Shown: positions 1-8,339 of the stretch, in pieces
Position numbering within the stretch: position 1 is the first letter of the stretch
How the letters are laid out: each line of letters opens with the position of its first letter
Assembly: GCF_009829085.1 (NCBI RefSeq)
Contig: NZ_WUQY01000013.1
Location: 1-64,000, forward strand
DNA: 64,000 bases
Source of the DNA: Sphingobacterium bovisgrunnientis
Lineage (GTDB): Bacteria > Bacteroidota > Bacteroidia > Sphingobacteriales > Sphingobacteriaceae
Reading direction: 5' to 3'
Made by a program: the position numbers and the translations under genes
The notes under the pieces: model-generated
Databases searched by the model: none
What the model was told of the DNA's origin: nothing
The model's input: only the letters and a program-made list of their open reading frames with translations

Positions 1-119
1 CCGACTTCGTGAACATTGAAAATAAATTAGCGAAACAAGGTAAAATCATGAATAATGCTGTTTCTTCTTTCATATATGAGAAACTAGCCAAAGTCAAGAA
101 AAAGGCTCACTTTCGGTGA
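1..119 (+). CDS. C-terminal end of an unidentified protein (partial)
   Basis: An open frame enters from the left edge (frame starting at base 3) and ends at TGA 117-119, giving the last 38 residues of a protein. The tail is lysine-rich and ends KLAKVKKKAHFR. The stop codon lies inside the hairpin of the following terminator. Too little is visible to name a family. It is called real because it runs into a good terminator and is open across the edge. Confidence 0.5.
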   Translation, partial: DFVNIENKLAKQGKIMNNAVSSFIYEKLAKVKKKAHFR

Positions 120-131
120 GCCTTTTCTTTT
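101..131 (+). terminator. Rho-independent terminator
   Basis: A perfect 10-bp stem (101-110 with 116-125, arm AAAGGCTCAC) and a 5-nt loop are followed by a T-rich run to about 133. It ends the partial gene at the left edge and overlaps its stop codon. It may also stop the minus-strand histone-like gene. Confidence 0.85.
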
Positions 132-150
132 TTAATACGTTATACAAAGA

Positions 151-330
151 TTATTTACCTTCGTTTTTCTTATTTGTAACTTCGTTACGAATATCTTGCG
201 CTAAAGTTTTAATTTCTTGTAAACCTTTACGTACACGAGTACCCGCAGCTGAGTTACCGTTGTTGAAGAATTTTTCAGCGTCAGCTTCGATAGAAGCTAC
301 TAGTTCTTTTAATTTTGTGTAGTTTTCCAT
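151..330 (-). CDS. Histone H1-like protein (Hc1 family)
   Basis: A 59-residue protein starting MENYTKLKELVASIEADA and ending in a lysine-rich tail (TNKKNEGK). It matches the short Hc1/histone H1-like proteins common in Bacteroidota: a helical acidic front half, a central GTRVRKGLQEIK segment and a basic end. Such proteins are thought to bind DNA and help compact the nucleoid. ATG is at 328-330 and TAA at 151-153. It stands alone between the terminator at 101-131 and the S46 peptidase terminator. The assignment rests on the conserved AAGTRVRK-L-E-K pattern; function in this organism is inferred. Confidence 0.85.
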   Translation of the reverse strand: MENYTKLKELVASIEADAEKFFNNGNSAAGTRVRKGLQEIKTLAQDIRNEVTNKKNEGK

Positions 331-406
331 TTTTATTAAATATAATTTAGTTCTATTTTATATACTAAGATGTAATAAATATACAAAACATAAAAACATA
401 AAAACA

Positions 407-445
407 ACAAAATCACACTTTTTAGCAAAAAAAAGGTGATTTTGT
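407..445 (-). terminator. Terminator of the S46 peptidase gene
   Basis: Inverted repeat ACAAAATCAC (407-416) and its complement (436-445), extended by an A/T-rich inner stem, lies just after the stop of the minus-strand S46 peptidase. In that direction it is followed by a T-rich stretch. Confidence 0.6.
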
Positions 446-451
446 AGAAAT

Positions 452-2593
452 TTAGTCCCTAATCGTCAACTCATTTATAATATTTTGAGCTCCCGCGTAC
501 TTATCTATTATAAATAACACATAACGAATGTCAACTGATATCGTACGTTGTAATTTTGGATCGAATATCACATCGCCTGCCATTGCTTCAATATTGCCAT
601 CAAATGCAATACCTATCAGCTCACCATTTCCATTCAATACCGGTGAGCCTGAGTTACCTCCAGTGATATCTTGATCTGATAAGAAATTCACCGGCATATA
701 ACCTGCTTTGTCCGCGTAGCGACCATAATCTTTTTTCTCTTCTAGCTCCATTAACTTTTTAGGTAAGTCAAATTCTTCGTCGTTTGGTTTGTACTTCGCT
801 ATAGTTCCTGTCAATGTAGTGTAGTTGTTAATTTTCGCATCATTACGTGGATCTTTTGGTAATGCGCGAATTGTACCATACGTCAAACGCAACGTGCTGT
901 TAGCATCTGGATAGTATTTAGCTTTGGGATTTTGTGCTAAGAAACCTGCAATATATTTGCGGTGAGCTGCTTGGAAATTATCATCAGCTAATTGTTGCTC
1001 ATCCGTTTTTTCGCGGTATTTGTCCGCTATATCTTTGGAAATTTTGAATAATGGATCATTTTGCAACGTAGCAGCATCTGGATTAGCGATGAATGCCGCT
1101 AATTTCTCTTTAGAACCAAAAATACTAGTTTCGAAAGCTGATTTAATAACTCCATTAAATTGATTGTTGTTTTGTTTAGCCAATTCCGCAATATACGGCG
1201 CAATATTATCACCGCCTTTTGCAACGTACAAGTTCAATTCATCAACTAATACATCAATTTCTAATGGAATATAAGCTTTATCGTAATTATCTGCGATGAA
1301 AGCTTCCAAGCGAGGGGCCATTTCCTGACGTTTCGCTTCATTAGAAGCAGCATACTGCGCCAATCCATTACCCAATGAATAAGGTAGCATTGCAAACGTA
1401 GACGAACGAATCATACCGATTAAGTAATTGTCGTGTCTTGCTTTCAAATTAGTTGCCGCGTAATAATCCTCGATAGTTTTAATTACATCGCCGTACTGTG
1501 TTTTATTAGCCGGTTTATTTGCCCATTTGTTGAATTTTTTCTCTGCTTTGCGTTTCGTTGCAGATGTTTTATGCTTCGTCAATGCATCGATCATTCCTTG
1601 GCGGTTTTTCCAATAATTGGCTACCCCAGAATATTTTGATGCATAGTTAATATTCACCGTTTGGTCTTTGTCCATGTGACGTTTCATTGCATCCATACCA
1701 ACTTTTGAAGCTTCTACCCAAGCTGGATAAGCAAAGTTTACGTTTTGGTCAATACCAGCAGCAGGCATCCAACGGTTGGTACGACCTGGATAACCTAAGA
1801 TCATCGAGAAGTCACCTTCTTCAAAACCTTTTAAGCTAATCGGTAAATGGTATTTAGGTTTCAATGGAATATTCTCTTTTGCGTAAGCTGCTGGATTACC
1901 ATCTTTGTCTCCATAAACGCGGAAAACTGCAAAGTCACCTGTATGACGTGGCCATTCCCAGTTGTCCGTATCACCACCAAACTTACCAATGCTATTAGGA
2001 GGTGTACCCACTAAACGCACATCGTGGTAATCTTGGTACACGAAATAGTAAAACTCATTGCCATTGTAAAATGAACGTACATTTACTATGTATTTACCAT
2101 TTTCTGAATTTTCTTTTTCGATTTTTGCAATCTCTTGCTGAATGATTGTATTGCGTTCTTTTTCGGACATAGAATCATTCACTAATCCTAATATGCGCTT
2201 AGAAACGTCATCCATACGTACAAAGAATCGTACAAAAAGAGATTTCGGTTTTAGTTCTTCTGCATTATTTTTTGCCCAAAAACCATTTGTTAAATAATCA
2301 TTTTCTTTTGTTGATAATTCAGCGATAGCACCGTATCCACAGTGGTGGTTGGTGAACACCAAACCTGTTTTGGAAACAATTTCTGCTGTACATCCGCCAT
2401 TGAACTGCACGATAGCATCTTTAAGGCTAGAATTATTGATACTATAAATTTCTTCAGCAGTCAATTTAAGACCTTTTTTCTGCATGTCAGCCTCATTGAG
2501 ACGTTTGAGATGCATCAAGAACCACATACCCTCGTCCGCCATCGCTGCAAGACTCGTAACACACAGTACTACTAATACTACAAATTTTTTCAT
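452..2593 (-). CDS. S46 family dipeptidyl-peptidase, DPP7-like
   Basis: A secreted or periplasmic serine exopeptidase that removes dipeptides from peptide N-termini; S46 enzymes let Bacteroidota live on peptides. The 713-residue protein has a signal peptide (residues 1-19, ending AAMA), the catalytic His in TNHHC (His84, with Cys68/Cys85 placed for the conserved disulfide), the Asp region WEWPRHTGDFAVFRVY near 215-230, and the nucleophile in GGNSGSP (Ser648). The specificity segment reads FDGN with Gly666. In this family Gly at that site goes with DPP7-type preference for hydrophobic P1 residues, while Arg marks the Asp/Glu-specific DPP11. It is monocistronic, with its own terminator, and divergent from the DEAD-box helicase gene. 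Confidence 0.93.
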   Translation of the reverse strand: MKKFVVLVVLCVTSLAAMADEGMWFLMHLKRLNEADMQKKGLKLTAEEIYSINNSSLKDAIVQFNGGCTAEIVSKTGLVFTNHHCGYGAIAELSTKENDYLTNGFWAKNNAEELKPKSLFVRFFVRMDDVSKRILGLVNDSMSEKERNTIIQQEIAKIEKENSENGKYIVNVRSFYNGNEFYYFVYQDYHDVRLVGTPPNSIGKFGGDTDNWEWPRHTGDFAVFRVYGDKDGNPAAYAKENIPLKPKYHLPISLKGFEEGDFSMILGYPGRTNRWMPAAGIDQNVNFAYPAWVEASKVGMDAMKRHMDKDQTVNINYASKYSGVANYWKNRQGMIDALTKHKTSATKRKAEKKFNKWANKPANKTQYGDVIKTIEDYYAATNLKARHDNYLIGMIRSSTFAMLPYSLGNGLAQYAASNEAKRQEMAPRLEAFIADNYDKAYIPLEIDVLVDELNLYVAKGGDNIAPYIAELAKQNNNQFNGVIKSAFETSIFGSKEKLAAFIANPDAATLQNDPLFKISKDIADKYREKTDEQQLADDNFQAAHRKYIAGFLAQNPKAKYYPDANSTLRLTYGTIRALPKDPRNDAKINNYTTLTGTIAKYKPNDEEFDLPKKLMELEEKKDYGRYADKAGYMPVNFLSDQDITGGNSGSPVLNGNGELIGIAFDGNIEAMAGDVIFDPKLQRTISVDIRYVLFIIDKYAGAQNIINELTIRD

Positions 2594-2711
2594 CTAATTT
2601 TCTTTTAATTAAAGCAAAATTGGTTTTAATCATTCGTAAAACAAAATTTCAATTGCGTGAAAGTTTACTTTTTATAGATTTTCTATACCGAAGATAATCG
2701 GAGGTTTTGCC

Positions 2712-2719
2712 TATCTTTG
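2712..2719 (+). promoter_or_regulatory. -7 promoter box of the DEAD-box helicase gene
   Basis: TATCTTTG matches the Bacteroidota TAnnTTTG box. The ATG begins exactly 4 nt after the final G, so the mRNA is probably leaderless or nearly so. No clear -33 TTG was found. Confidence 0.6.
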
Positions 2720-2723
2720 CGGG

Positions 2724-4088
2724 ATGCAAGCATCATTCGAAGATTTCAAACTCAATAAACAAATACTTAATGCAATAGCCGAGGCTGGGTATGAAGTACC
2801 TACCGAAATTCAGCAAAAAGCTATTACACCTATCCTAGCAGGGCAGGACGTGATGGGTATTGCACAAACTGGAACAGGAAAAACTGCCGCTTTTGTGTTG
2901 CCTATGTTGATGAAGTTGAAATACGCTCAAGGCAATGACCCTCGTGCATTGATATTGACACCTACTCGTGAGCTCGCTATGCAAATCGAAGAAAGTATCA
3001 AAACGTATTCTACCTATTTAGATTTACGTACGGTTTTGATATTTGGAGGTTTGGGCCCTAAAACACAAAAAGAACAATTAGAGAAAGGTTGCGACATTAT
3101 CGTAGCTACACCAGGTCGCTTTTTGGAATTATATTTAGAAGGTCATATCAATACGAAATCACTGAAATTCTTGGTGATGGATGAAGCGGATAAGATGATG
3201 GATATGGGGTTTATTTCCAAAATTCATCGTATTCTTGAAGTGGTGCCGCGTAAGCGTCAAAACTTACTTTTCTCAGCAACAATGAGTGAATTGGTTCGCA
3301 AGATAGCTGGAGATTTTTTAGCTTTCCCAACGGTGATAGAAGTTACAGAACAAGCAACGCCAGCAATTAGTGTGTCCCAAGTTTTGTATCACGCACCAAA
3401 TCTTAAAACCAAAATCAATTTACTACAGCATTTGTTCCAAAATGATGAAGTCTTTCATCGTGTGATTATATTTTGTAAAACAAAAGAAGTAGCGGACAAT
3501 GTGTATGCTTTTGTGGAAAGAAAATATGGCGCTGAAAATGTACGCGTAATTCATGCCAATAAAGGACAGAATACACGTATTAACTCTATAAATGCTTTCA
3601 AATCTGGTGAAATTCGTTTTCTTGTAGCTACCGATGTGGCGGCTAGGGGATTGGATGTATCCAATGTGAGCCATGTTATCAACTTTGATGTGCCGATTAT
3701 CATCGAAGACTATGTACACAGAATTGGTAGAACGGGTCGTGCTTTCCAAAAAGGTGATTCTATTACATTCGCAAATGAAAGCGAAATGTATTATGTGGCG
3801 AAGATTGAAAAATTAATTAGACAGTCTATTCCTGTGGCGGAATTGCCAGAAGATGTTTTTGTGGAGAAAACACCTTATGAAGAGCGTCAAACTATCGCTC
3901 GTGAAATTGATAACCAAAAGAAAAAGGATAATCCAGATTATCAAGGTGCATTCCACGAGAAAAAGCATGCCGCTAAAATTGAAGAAACTAGACGTATCAA
4001 TGCGAAGAAGAAAGCTGGAAAATTAAAACGTCAACCTGTAAATAAGGATGGTGTGAAGAAAAAGGGAAAGAAATTTAAAAATACCTAA
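2724..4088 (+). CDS. DEAD-box ATP-dependent RNA helicase
   Basis: An ATP-dependent RNA unwinding enzyme acting in ribosome assembly or mRNA turnover. The 454-residue protein has the Q motif (PTEIQQKAI, 26-34), Walker A AQTGTGKT (47-54), PTRELA (80-85), DEAD (153-156), SAT (184-186), ATDVAARGLD (302-311) and HRIGRTGR (332-339). A lysine/arginine-rich tail of about 60 residues probably contacts RNA. It resembles RhlE/CsdA-type bacterial helicases; the exact subgroup cannot be fixed here. Two small genes follow almost without gaps, suggesting one transcript. Confidence 0.95.
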   Translation: MQASFEDFKLNKQILNAIAEAGYEVPTEIQQKAITPILAGQDVMGIAQTGTGKTAAFVLPMLMKLKYAQGNDPRALILTPTRELAMQIEESIKTYSTYLDLRTVLIFGGLGPKTQKEQLEKGCDIIVATPGRFLELYLEGHINTKSLKFLVMDEADKMMDMGFISKIHRILEVVPRKRQNLLFSATMSELVRKIAGDFLAFPTVIEVTEQATPAISVSQVLYHAPNLKTKINLLQHLFQNDEVFHRVIIFCKTKEVADNVYAFVERKYGAENVRVIHANKGQNTRINSINAFKSGEIRFLVATDVAARGLDVSNVSHVINFDVPIIIEDYVHRIGRTGRAFQKGDSITFANESEMYYVAKIEKLIRQSIPVAELPEDVFVEKTPYEERQTIAREIDNQKKKDNPDYQGAFHEKKHAAKIEETRRINAKKKAGKLKRQPVNKDGVKKKGKKFKNT

Positions 4089-4090
4089 CA

Positions 4091-4330
4091 GTGAAACTTA
4101 CACCCTTAAATATCACATTGGCCGTCATATTGGTTTGGATTATTTCAGAATGGCAATCCAACCAAGAAATGATTTTTTCATGGGGATGGTTATTGTTGTT
4201 GGTCGTGGTGATTAGTTTGGTTGACTTAGCCTTCAGGCTAATATTTAAGGATATGAAAAAAGTGTGGTTCCTGCAAATCGCTTTTATACTGATTGTAGGA
4301 ATGTTGATGATTATATTGAAATTACAGTAA
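4091..4330 (+). CDS. Small integral membrane protein, unknown function
   Basis: A 79-residue, very hydrophobic protein with about three membrane segments (around 5-20, 30-50 and 58-78). The start is GTG at 4091, two bases after the helicase stop, and the gene ends directly against the ATG of the GldC homologue. This tight spacing supports translation as part of the operon. No family is recognised. Confidence 0.6.
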   Translation: MKLTPLNITLAVILVWIISEWQSNQEMIFSWGWLLLLVVVISLVDLAFRLIFKDMKKVWFLQIAFILIVGMLMIILKLQ

Positions 4331-4681
4331 ATGAAAACAGCAGAAATAAAATTGAACGTTGCATTGGATGAAAACAATGTGCCAGATACTATAAATTGGT
4401 CATCTACAGATGGACAAAACGAAGAATCTTTGCCTGCGAAAGCAATGTTCTTGGCCTTGTGGGATGCACAATATAAAAATTCTATGCGTATCGATCTTTG
4501 GACAAAGGATATGCCTTATGATGAAATGAAACGTTTCTTCTATGAGACAATGCAAACTATGGGTGATTCATTTTTACGTGCTTCGGGAGGTGATCCAATG
4601 GCAGAAAAGGTAATTGGTGATTTGCGTGATTACTGTGCCCATTTCGCGGAGAAAATGGAAGTTTTAGAGCAACAAGGCTAG
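4331..4681 (+). CDS. gldC: Gliding motility-associated protein GldC
   Basis: A 116-residue soluble protein matching the GldC family, with the hallmark RIDLWTKDMPYDEMKRFF segment in the middle and a FAEKMEV ending. GldC was found through Flavobacterium gliding genetics but is widespread in Bacteroidota, including non-gliding species. Its biochemical role is unknown. No other gld or T9SS gene is present in this window, so its presence is not evidence of gliding here. It starts immediately after the preceding stop codon. Confidence 0.88.
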   Translation: MKTAEIKLNVALDENNVPDTINWSSTDGQNEESLPAKAMFLALWDAQYKNSMRIDLWTKDMPYDEMKRFFYETMQTMGDSFLRASGGDPMAEKVIGDLRDYCAHFAEKMEVLEQQG

Positions 4682-4719
4682 TTCATAGATTATTTACTTC
4701 TAACTTTTGACTTTTTAAA

Positions 4720-5127
4720 ATGAATTATTTTTTAGTAAAATCGGAACCATTCAAATACAGTTGGGAACAGTTCAATAAGGATGGTCAAACCTTTTGGGAT
4801 GGTGTTCGCAATTTTCAAGCGCGCAATAATATGAAAGCGATGAAAGAAGGCGATTTGGTTTTATTTTATCACAGTAATGAAGGTAAAGAGGTTGTGGGAA
4901 TGGCAAAAGTGGTGAAGGAGTTTTACCAAGATCCTACTACCGAAGATCCAAGATGGGTAGTCGTAGATTTGGCACCTGTGGAAACATTTAAAAAGCCTGT
5001 TACACTAGAAATGGTTAAAGCAGACGAATTACTACAAGACGTCGCTTTAGTCAAACAAGGTCGACTATCAGTCATGCCACTGAAGCCAGAAGAATTTGAT
5101 CGCATTGTGGAATTAGGCAATACATAA
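4720..5127 (+). CDS. EVE domain-containing protein
   Basis: A 135-residue protein that is a single EVE domain (PUA-like fold). It opens NYFLVKSEPFKYSWEQF and has the FWDGVRNFQARN and GDLVLFYHS segments typical of the family. EVE/PUA-like domains bind modified nucleobases; what this stand-alone protein reads is not known. It lies 38 bp after gldC and ends before a strong bidirectional terminator. Confidence 0.9.
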   Translation: MNYFLVKSEPFKYSWEQFNKDGQTFWDGVRNFQARNNMKAMKEGDLVLFYHSNEGKEVVGMAKVVKEFYQDPTTEDPRWVVVDLAPVETFKKPVTLEMVKADELLQDVALVKQGRLSVMPLKPEEFDRIVELGNT

Positions 5128-5130
5128 CAT

Positions 5131-5170
5131 AAAAATAAAGCCTTAGCTGATTAGCTAAGGCTTTATTTTT
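5131..5170. terminator. Bidirectional terminator between convergent genes
   Basis: A perfect 18-bp inverted repeat (5131-5148 with 5153-5170, 4-nt loop) has A-tracts on one side and T-tracts on the other, so it can stop both the EVE gene (+) and the thioesterase gene (-). Confidence 0.92.
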
Positions 5171-5696
5171 ATCCTTTGTGATCGAAAAGTCCTACTATAT
5201 TTTTCAATGCGGGTGCATTTTCGGGTTTTAATTTTCCTGCTAGTATTAAGCGTAACTCACGACGTTGTAACGCCTCTTCAAAAAGTTGTTTTTCTTTATC
5301 TGTCTCTGGAATTAATTCAGGTACTACTTTTGGTTTTCCTTCTGGATCTAGTGCTACGAAAGTATAATAGGCTTCGTTACTTTTTTCTTTAGTTCCTTTT
5401 GGAAGATTTTGGGCAAATATTTCCATTCGGACTTCCACTGAAGAGTTGAAAGCGCGAGTTACTTGCGCTTGAATAGTCACTACTTCACCCAATTTGATGG
5501 AACGTTTGAAAGATACATTATCCACCGAAACTGTTACTACCACATTGCTACAATGTTTTTGTGCAGCCATAGCCGAACAAATATCCATCCAATACAATAG
5601 TCTTCCACCCATCAAGTTTCCAAATGTATTGGTGTCGTTGGGCAATACCAACTCATTCATTTCGGTATAGGATTCGTGTGCTTTTTTTGCTTCCAT
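5169..5696 (-). CDS. Acyl-CoA thioesterase (hotdog fold, YciA/BACH-like)
   Basis: It hydrolyses acyl-CoA to free acid and CoA in the cytoplasm. The 175-residue protein has one hotdog domain: LVLPNDTNTFGNLMGGRLLYW near 16-36 carries the conserved Asn and the GG-R helix start, followed by SVDNVSFKRSIKLGEVV. A 40-residue charged C-terminal helix follows the domain. The ATG sits directly against the stop of the upstream SDR gene, so they are cotranscribed. The exact substrate chain length is unknown. Confidence 0.88.
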   Translation of the reverse strand: MEAKKAHESYTEMNELVLPNDTNTFGNLMGGRLLYWMDICSAMAAQKHCSNVVVTVSVDNVSFKRSIKLGEVVTIQAQVTRAFNSSVEVRMEIFAQNLPKGTKEKSNEAYYTFVALDPEGKPKVVPELIPETDKEKQLFEEALQRRELRLILAGKLKPENAPALKNIVGLFDHKG

Positions 5697-6608
5697 CTAG
5701 CTATTATATTTTTTTAACTGTTCTTCGATTTTGTGCAAAGATACAACAAAAGGTGTAGGCTTATAACTTAATATTTGTTCAGCTTTATTTAATATAAATC
5801 CAGTTTTGCGGGGCCTGTTTGTAGCCTGACCAATTTCAGCCGCTTTTATGGGGGTGATGAGCGTTTTATCATAGTTCCACGTGTCAGCTAATTTTTCTAC
5901 AGCTTCTAAGACACTCATCATTTCATTGCCTGAAATGTGAAAAATTCCAGAGGCGTTTTTTTGCATAGCTAAATAACAAGCATCCGCTAAATCATCGACC
6001 AAAGTCGGCATGCGCCATTGATCCGAAACTACCTTTATACTTGCTCCATTTTCCAATTGCTTCTTTGCCCAAAGCACGAGATTGCTTCGGTTTTTGTCTG
6101 GAATAGCTCCGTAAACCAAAATTGTACGAAGTATAGCTGTTTCCTCATTGTTAGCTAAAATAGCTTTTTCTGCGTCAATTTTACTTTGCCCGTACTCATT
6201 TGTTGCACTTACTGCGTCTGTTTCTTTGTATGGGCCATTTTTTCCATCAAAGACAAAATCAGTAGACAGAAAAGTATAATGAATAGATAGTTTTTTACAA
6301 ATCTCTGCTAACTTTTTCGGTAATTCGACATTGATTTTTTGCGCCAATTCAGGTTGTTGTTCACACACTTCGACACTAGTCAATGCTGCGGTGTGCAAAA
6401 TATGTGTAGGCTGAAAATTTATGATAGTTTTTTCCAAAGCTTCAAAATCCAACAGATCCAACTGTTGAAATGTATCGGCATTCAAATATGGATTTCTATT
6501 TTCAGATTTTGAAATACCTAAGACAGCTTTTATTTCGGAATATTCAGAAAGTTTCTCGGAAAATTTTTGTCCCAAAAATCCATTTGAACCAGTTAGTAGT
6601 ACGCGCAT
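5697..6608 (-). CDS. RmlD-like NAD(P)-dependent SDR (sugar-nucleotide reductase type)
   Basis: An extended short-chain dehydrogenase of the dTDP-4-dehydrorhamnose reductase family. The 303-residue protein begins MRVLLTGSNGFLGQ (Rossmann GxxGxxG) and has the YGQSK catalytic Tyr/Lys pair. ATG 6606-6608 is chosen: an upstream TTG at 6623 would add five residues before the Rossmann strand and overlap the M28 gene. No other rhamnose pathway genes are nearby, so it may act on another sugar nucleotide or in tRNA/methionine-related roles known for RmlD homologues. It abuts the thioesterase gene. Confidence 0.82.
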   Translation of the reverse strand: MRVLLTGSNGFLGQKFSEKLSEYSEIKAVLGISKSENRNPYLNADTFQQLDLLDFEALEKTIINFQPTHILHTAALTSVEVCEQQPELAQKINVELPKKLAEICKKLSIHYTFLSTDFVFDGKNGPYKETDAVSATNEYGQSKIDAEKAILANNEETAILRTILVYGAIPDKNRSNLVLWAKKQLENGASIKVVSDQWRMPTLVDDLADACYLAMQKNASGIFHISGNEMMSVLEAVEKLADTWNYDKTLITPIKAAEIGQATNRPRKTGFILNKAEQILSYKPTPFVVSLHKIEEQLKKYNS

Positions 6609-6610
6609 AT

Positions 6611-7552
6611 TTAATTTGTCCAAATAAAATCCATTTTGTCTTGCAACATAGAGTTATCAATTACTTTTATTTCCAATTCTAATATTGCCTTCAAAGCTTC
6701 ATAATCAATTTTGTCTGCATCATCGGTGGCTTTATGGTAATCATCATGACCGCCAGTGTGAAAAAATAGTACCGGAATATTTTTCTTATAAAAAGAAGTT
6801 TGATCCGAGCCACCATTTCCGTCCTTACTTTTGTTGAATTTGATGCTGCTGGTGACACCATCAAATATAGCTGGAAACTTAGAACTCGTGCCATAACCAA
6901 TCACTGCTAATCCATTATCTGGATTGTAGCGGCCGATCATATCCATATTGAGCATCCAGTGGATTTTTTCCAATGGGAGAGTGGGGTTTTCAGTCCAATA
7001 TCTTGACCCAACTAGCCCTAATTCCTCAGCTGAGAGGGCGATAAATAGAATATTAAATTTCTCTTTAACCTTGTTGGTGCTGTAATATCTTGCTAATTCC
7101 AATAATCCAGCTACACCAGAAGCATTATCATCCGCACCATTGTGAATATGTCCAATATGAGAAGTATCTCGAGTTCCACCAAAATCACCGTGTCCAAGGT
7201 GATCGTAATGTGCACCTACAACAATGGTGTAAGGCGCTTCATTGTCCAAAAAGCCAATAATATTTTCAGCTTGTCGAATACTATCTGGCACAATGACACG
7301 ACGAACTTTAGCTTCGAAGGCTTGTCTATATCCTTTTGTTCCCAGCGGTCTCAACTTGTATTTTTTGAATTCTTTCTCAATATATTTAGCAGATTTTGCT
7401 AGTTCTTTAGAACCTGTAGCGCGCCCTTTCATTTTGTCGTCTGCCAAAAAATAGATGTGTTTTTTCAATCTATTGATGTCAATTTCTTGTGCGCTAAGTT
7501 TAAAACTTAATAAGAATAAGAGTGCTGTGAAGAAGAAAAAATGTCTTTTCAT
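6611..7552 (-). CDS. M28 family zinc aminopeptidase, secreted
   Basis: A zinc exopeptidase cleaving N-terminal residues from peptides outside the cytoplasm. The 313-residue protein has a signal peptide (hydrophobic 4-21, cleavage after SAQ) and the M28 metal ligand set: GAHYDHLG, NGADDNASG, the catalytic EE in SAEELGLVG, NMDMIGR and the final HDDYH motif. It is the first gene of a minus-strand run with the SDR and thioesterase; two bases separate its stop from the SDR start. A second, longer M28 enzyme lies at 34276-35862. Confidence 0.92.
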   Translation of the reverse strand: MKRHFFFFTALLFLLSFKLSAQEIDINRLKKHIYFLADDKMKGRATGSKELAKSAKYIEKEFKKYKLRPLGTKGYRQAFEAKVRRVIVPDSIRQAENIIGFLDNEAPYTIVVGAHYDHLGHGDFGGTRDTSHIGHIHNGADDNASGVAGLLELARYYSTNKVKEKFNILFIALSAEELGLVGSRYWTENPTLPLEKIHWMLNMDMIGRYNPDNGLAVIGYGTSSKFPAIFDGVTSSIKFNKSKDGNGGSDQTSFYKKNIPVLFFHTGGHDDYHKATDDADKIDYEALKAILELEIKVIDNSMLQDKMDFIWTN

Positions 7553-7581
7553 AAACTTATGTAGTTAGTGGTAAATATAAT

Positions 7582-7617
7582 AACAAAGGGCTAGATTTCA
7601 ATGTCTAGCCCTTTGTT
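7582..7617 (-). terminator. Terminator of lspA
   Basis: A 14-bp perfect inverted repeat (7582-7595 with 7604-7617) begins one base after the lspA stop codon. The T-tract is weak, so its strength is uncertain. Confidence 0.7.
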
Positions 7618-8268
7618 TTAGTCTTCACGTATTTCGCTATGCGGCGTTTCTTTTTCTTGATGTTCTTCTTTGAAATATCTTTTCTGGAAAATTAATATTA
7701 GGAATACACCTACTGAAATAGCGGAGTCTGCTACATTAAAAACAGGTCTAAAAAACAGAAAGTCTTCACCACCCCATATTGGAAACCAAGTTGGGAAAGT
7801 TCCATTTATTAATGGAAAATAAAACATATCTACGACTTTGCCATGAAGCAAAGATGCATATCCACCAGCTTCTGGAAATAAAGAGGCTTTCTCAAAATAG
7901 GTGCTTTCACTGAAAATAACTCCGTAAAATACTGAATCAATTATATTACCAACGGCTCCAGCAAATATCAAAGCGACATTTAAAATAAAACCACGATTGT
8001 ATTTGTTCTGAATCATATAATGTAATCCGTAACCAATACCGCAAACGGCAATAATACGGAATACTGTTAAAAATAATTTGCCATATTCACCACCGAATTC
8101 CATGCCGTAGGCCATTCCTGGATTTTCGATAAAGTGGATTAATACTTTATCACTAATGATATGGAAATCTTGACCAATGGTCATATTTAATTTCACCCAA
8201 AACTTAGAGATTTGGTCTATTAATAGGATTATCGTAATTAGAACTAAGGGTTTAGTATAGCCTTTCAT
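7618..8268 (-). CDS. lspA: Lipoprotein signal peptidase (signal peptidase II)
   Basis: An inner-membrane aspartyl protease that removes the signal peptide of prolipoproteins after lipidation; several lipoproteins are encoded in this window. The 216-residue protein has four predicted membrane helices and both catalytic aspartates in their motifs: GNIID (Asp111) and FNVADSAIS (Asp181). It is longer than the usual 150-170 residues because of an insertion of about 40 residues before the last helix and a charged tail, as is common in Bacteroidota. It follows the DksA-like gene but is separated from it by a hairpin. Confidence 0.95.
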   Translation of the reverse strand: MKGYTKPLVLITIILLIDQISKFWVKLNMTIGQDFHIISDKVLIHFIENPGMAYGMEFGGEYGKLFLTVFRIIAVCGIGYGLHYMIQNKYNRGFILNVALIFAGAVGNIIDSVFYGVIFSESTYFEKASLFPEAGGYASLLHGKVVDMFYFPLINGTFPTWFPIWGGEDFLFFRPVFNVADSAISVGVFLILIFQKRYFKEEHQEKETPHSEIRED

Positions 8269-8280
8269 ATTATTTTCATA

Positions 8281-8320
8281 AAATAGCCTTTACAATATAA
8301 GCATTGCAAAGGCTATTTTT
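8281..8320 (-). terminator. Terminator of the DksA-like gene
   Basis: A 16-bp inverted repeat with one mismatch (8281-8296 with 8303-8318) lies between the DksA-like gene and lspA. Confidence 0.7.
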
Positions 8321-8339
8321 CGCTTTTTAATTTTCGTGT

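Noticed and set aside
4331..4681. Gliding motility or T9SS locus
   Set aside because: Only gldC is present; this gene is widespread in non-gliding Bacteroidota and no other gld/spr gene is in the window.
6609..6623. TTG start for the RmlD-like gene
   Set aside because: It adds five residues before the Rossmann strand and overlaps the upstream stop codon; ATG 6608 fits the fold.
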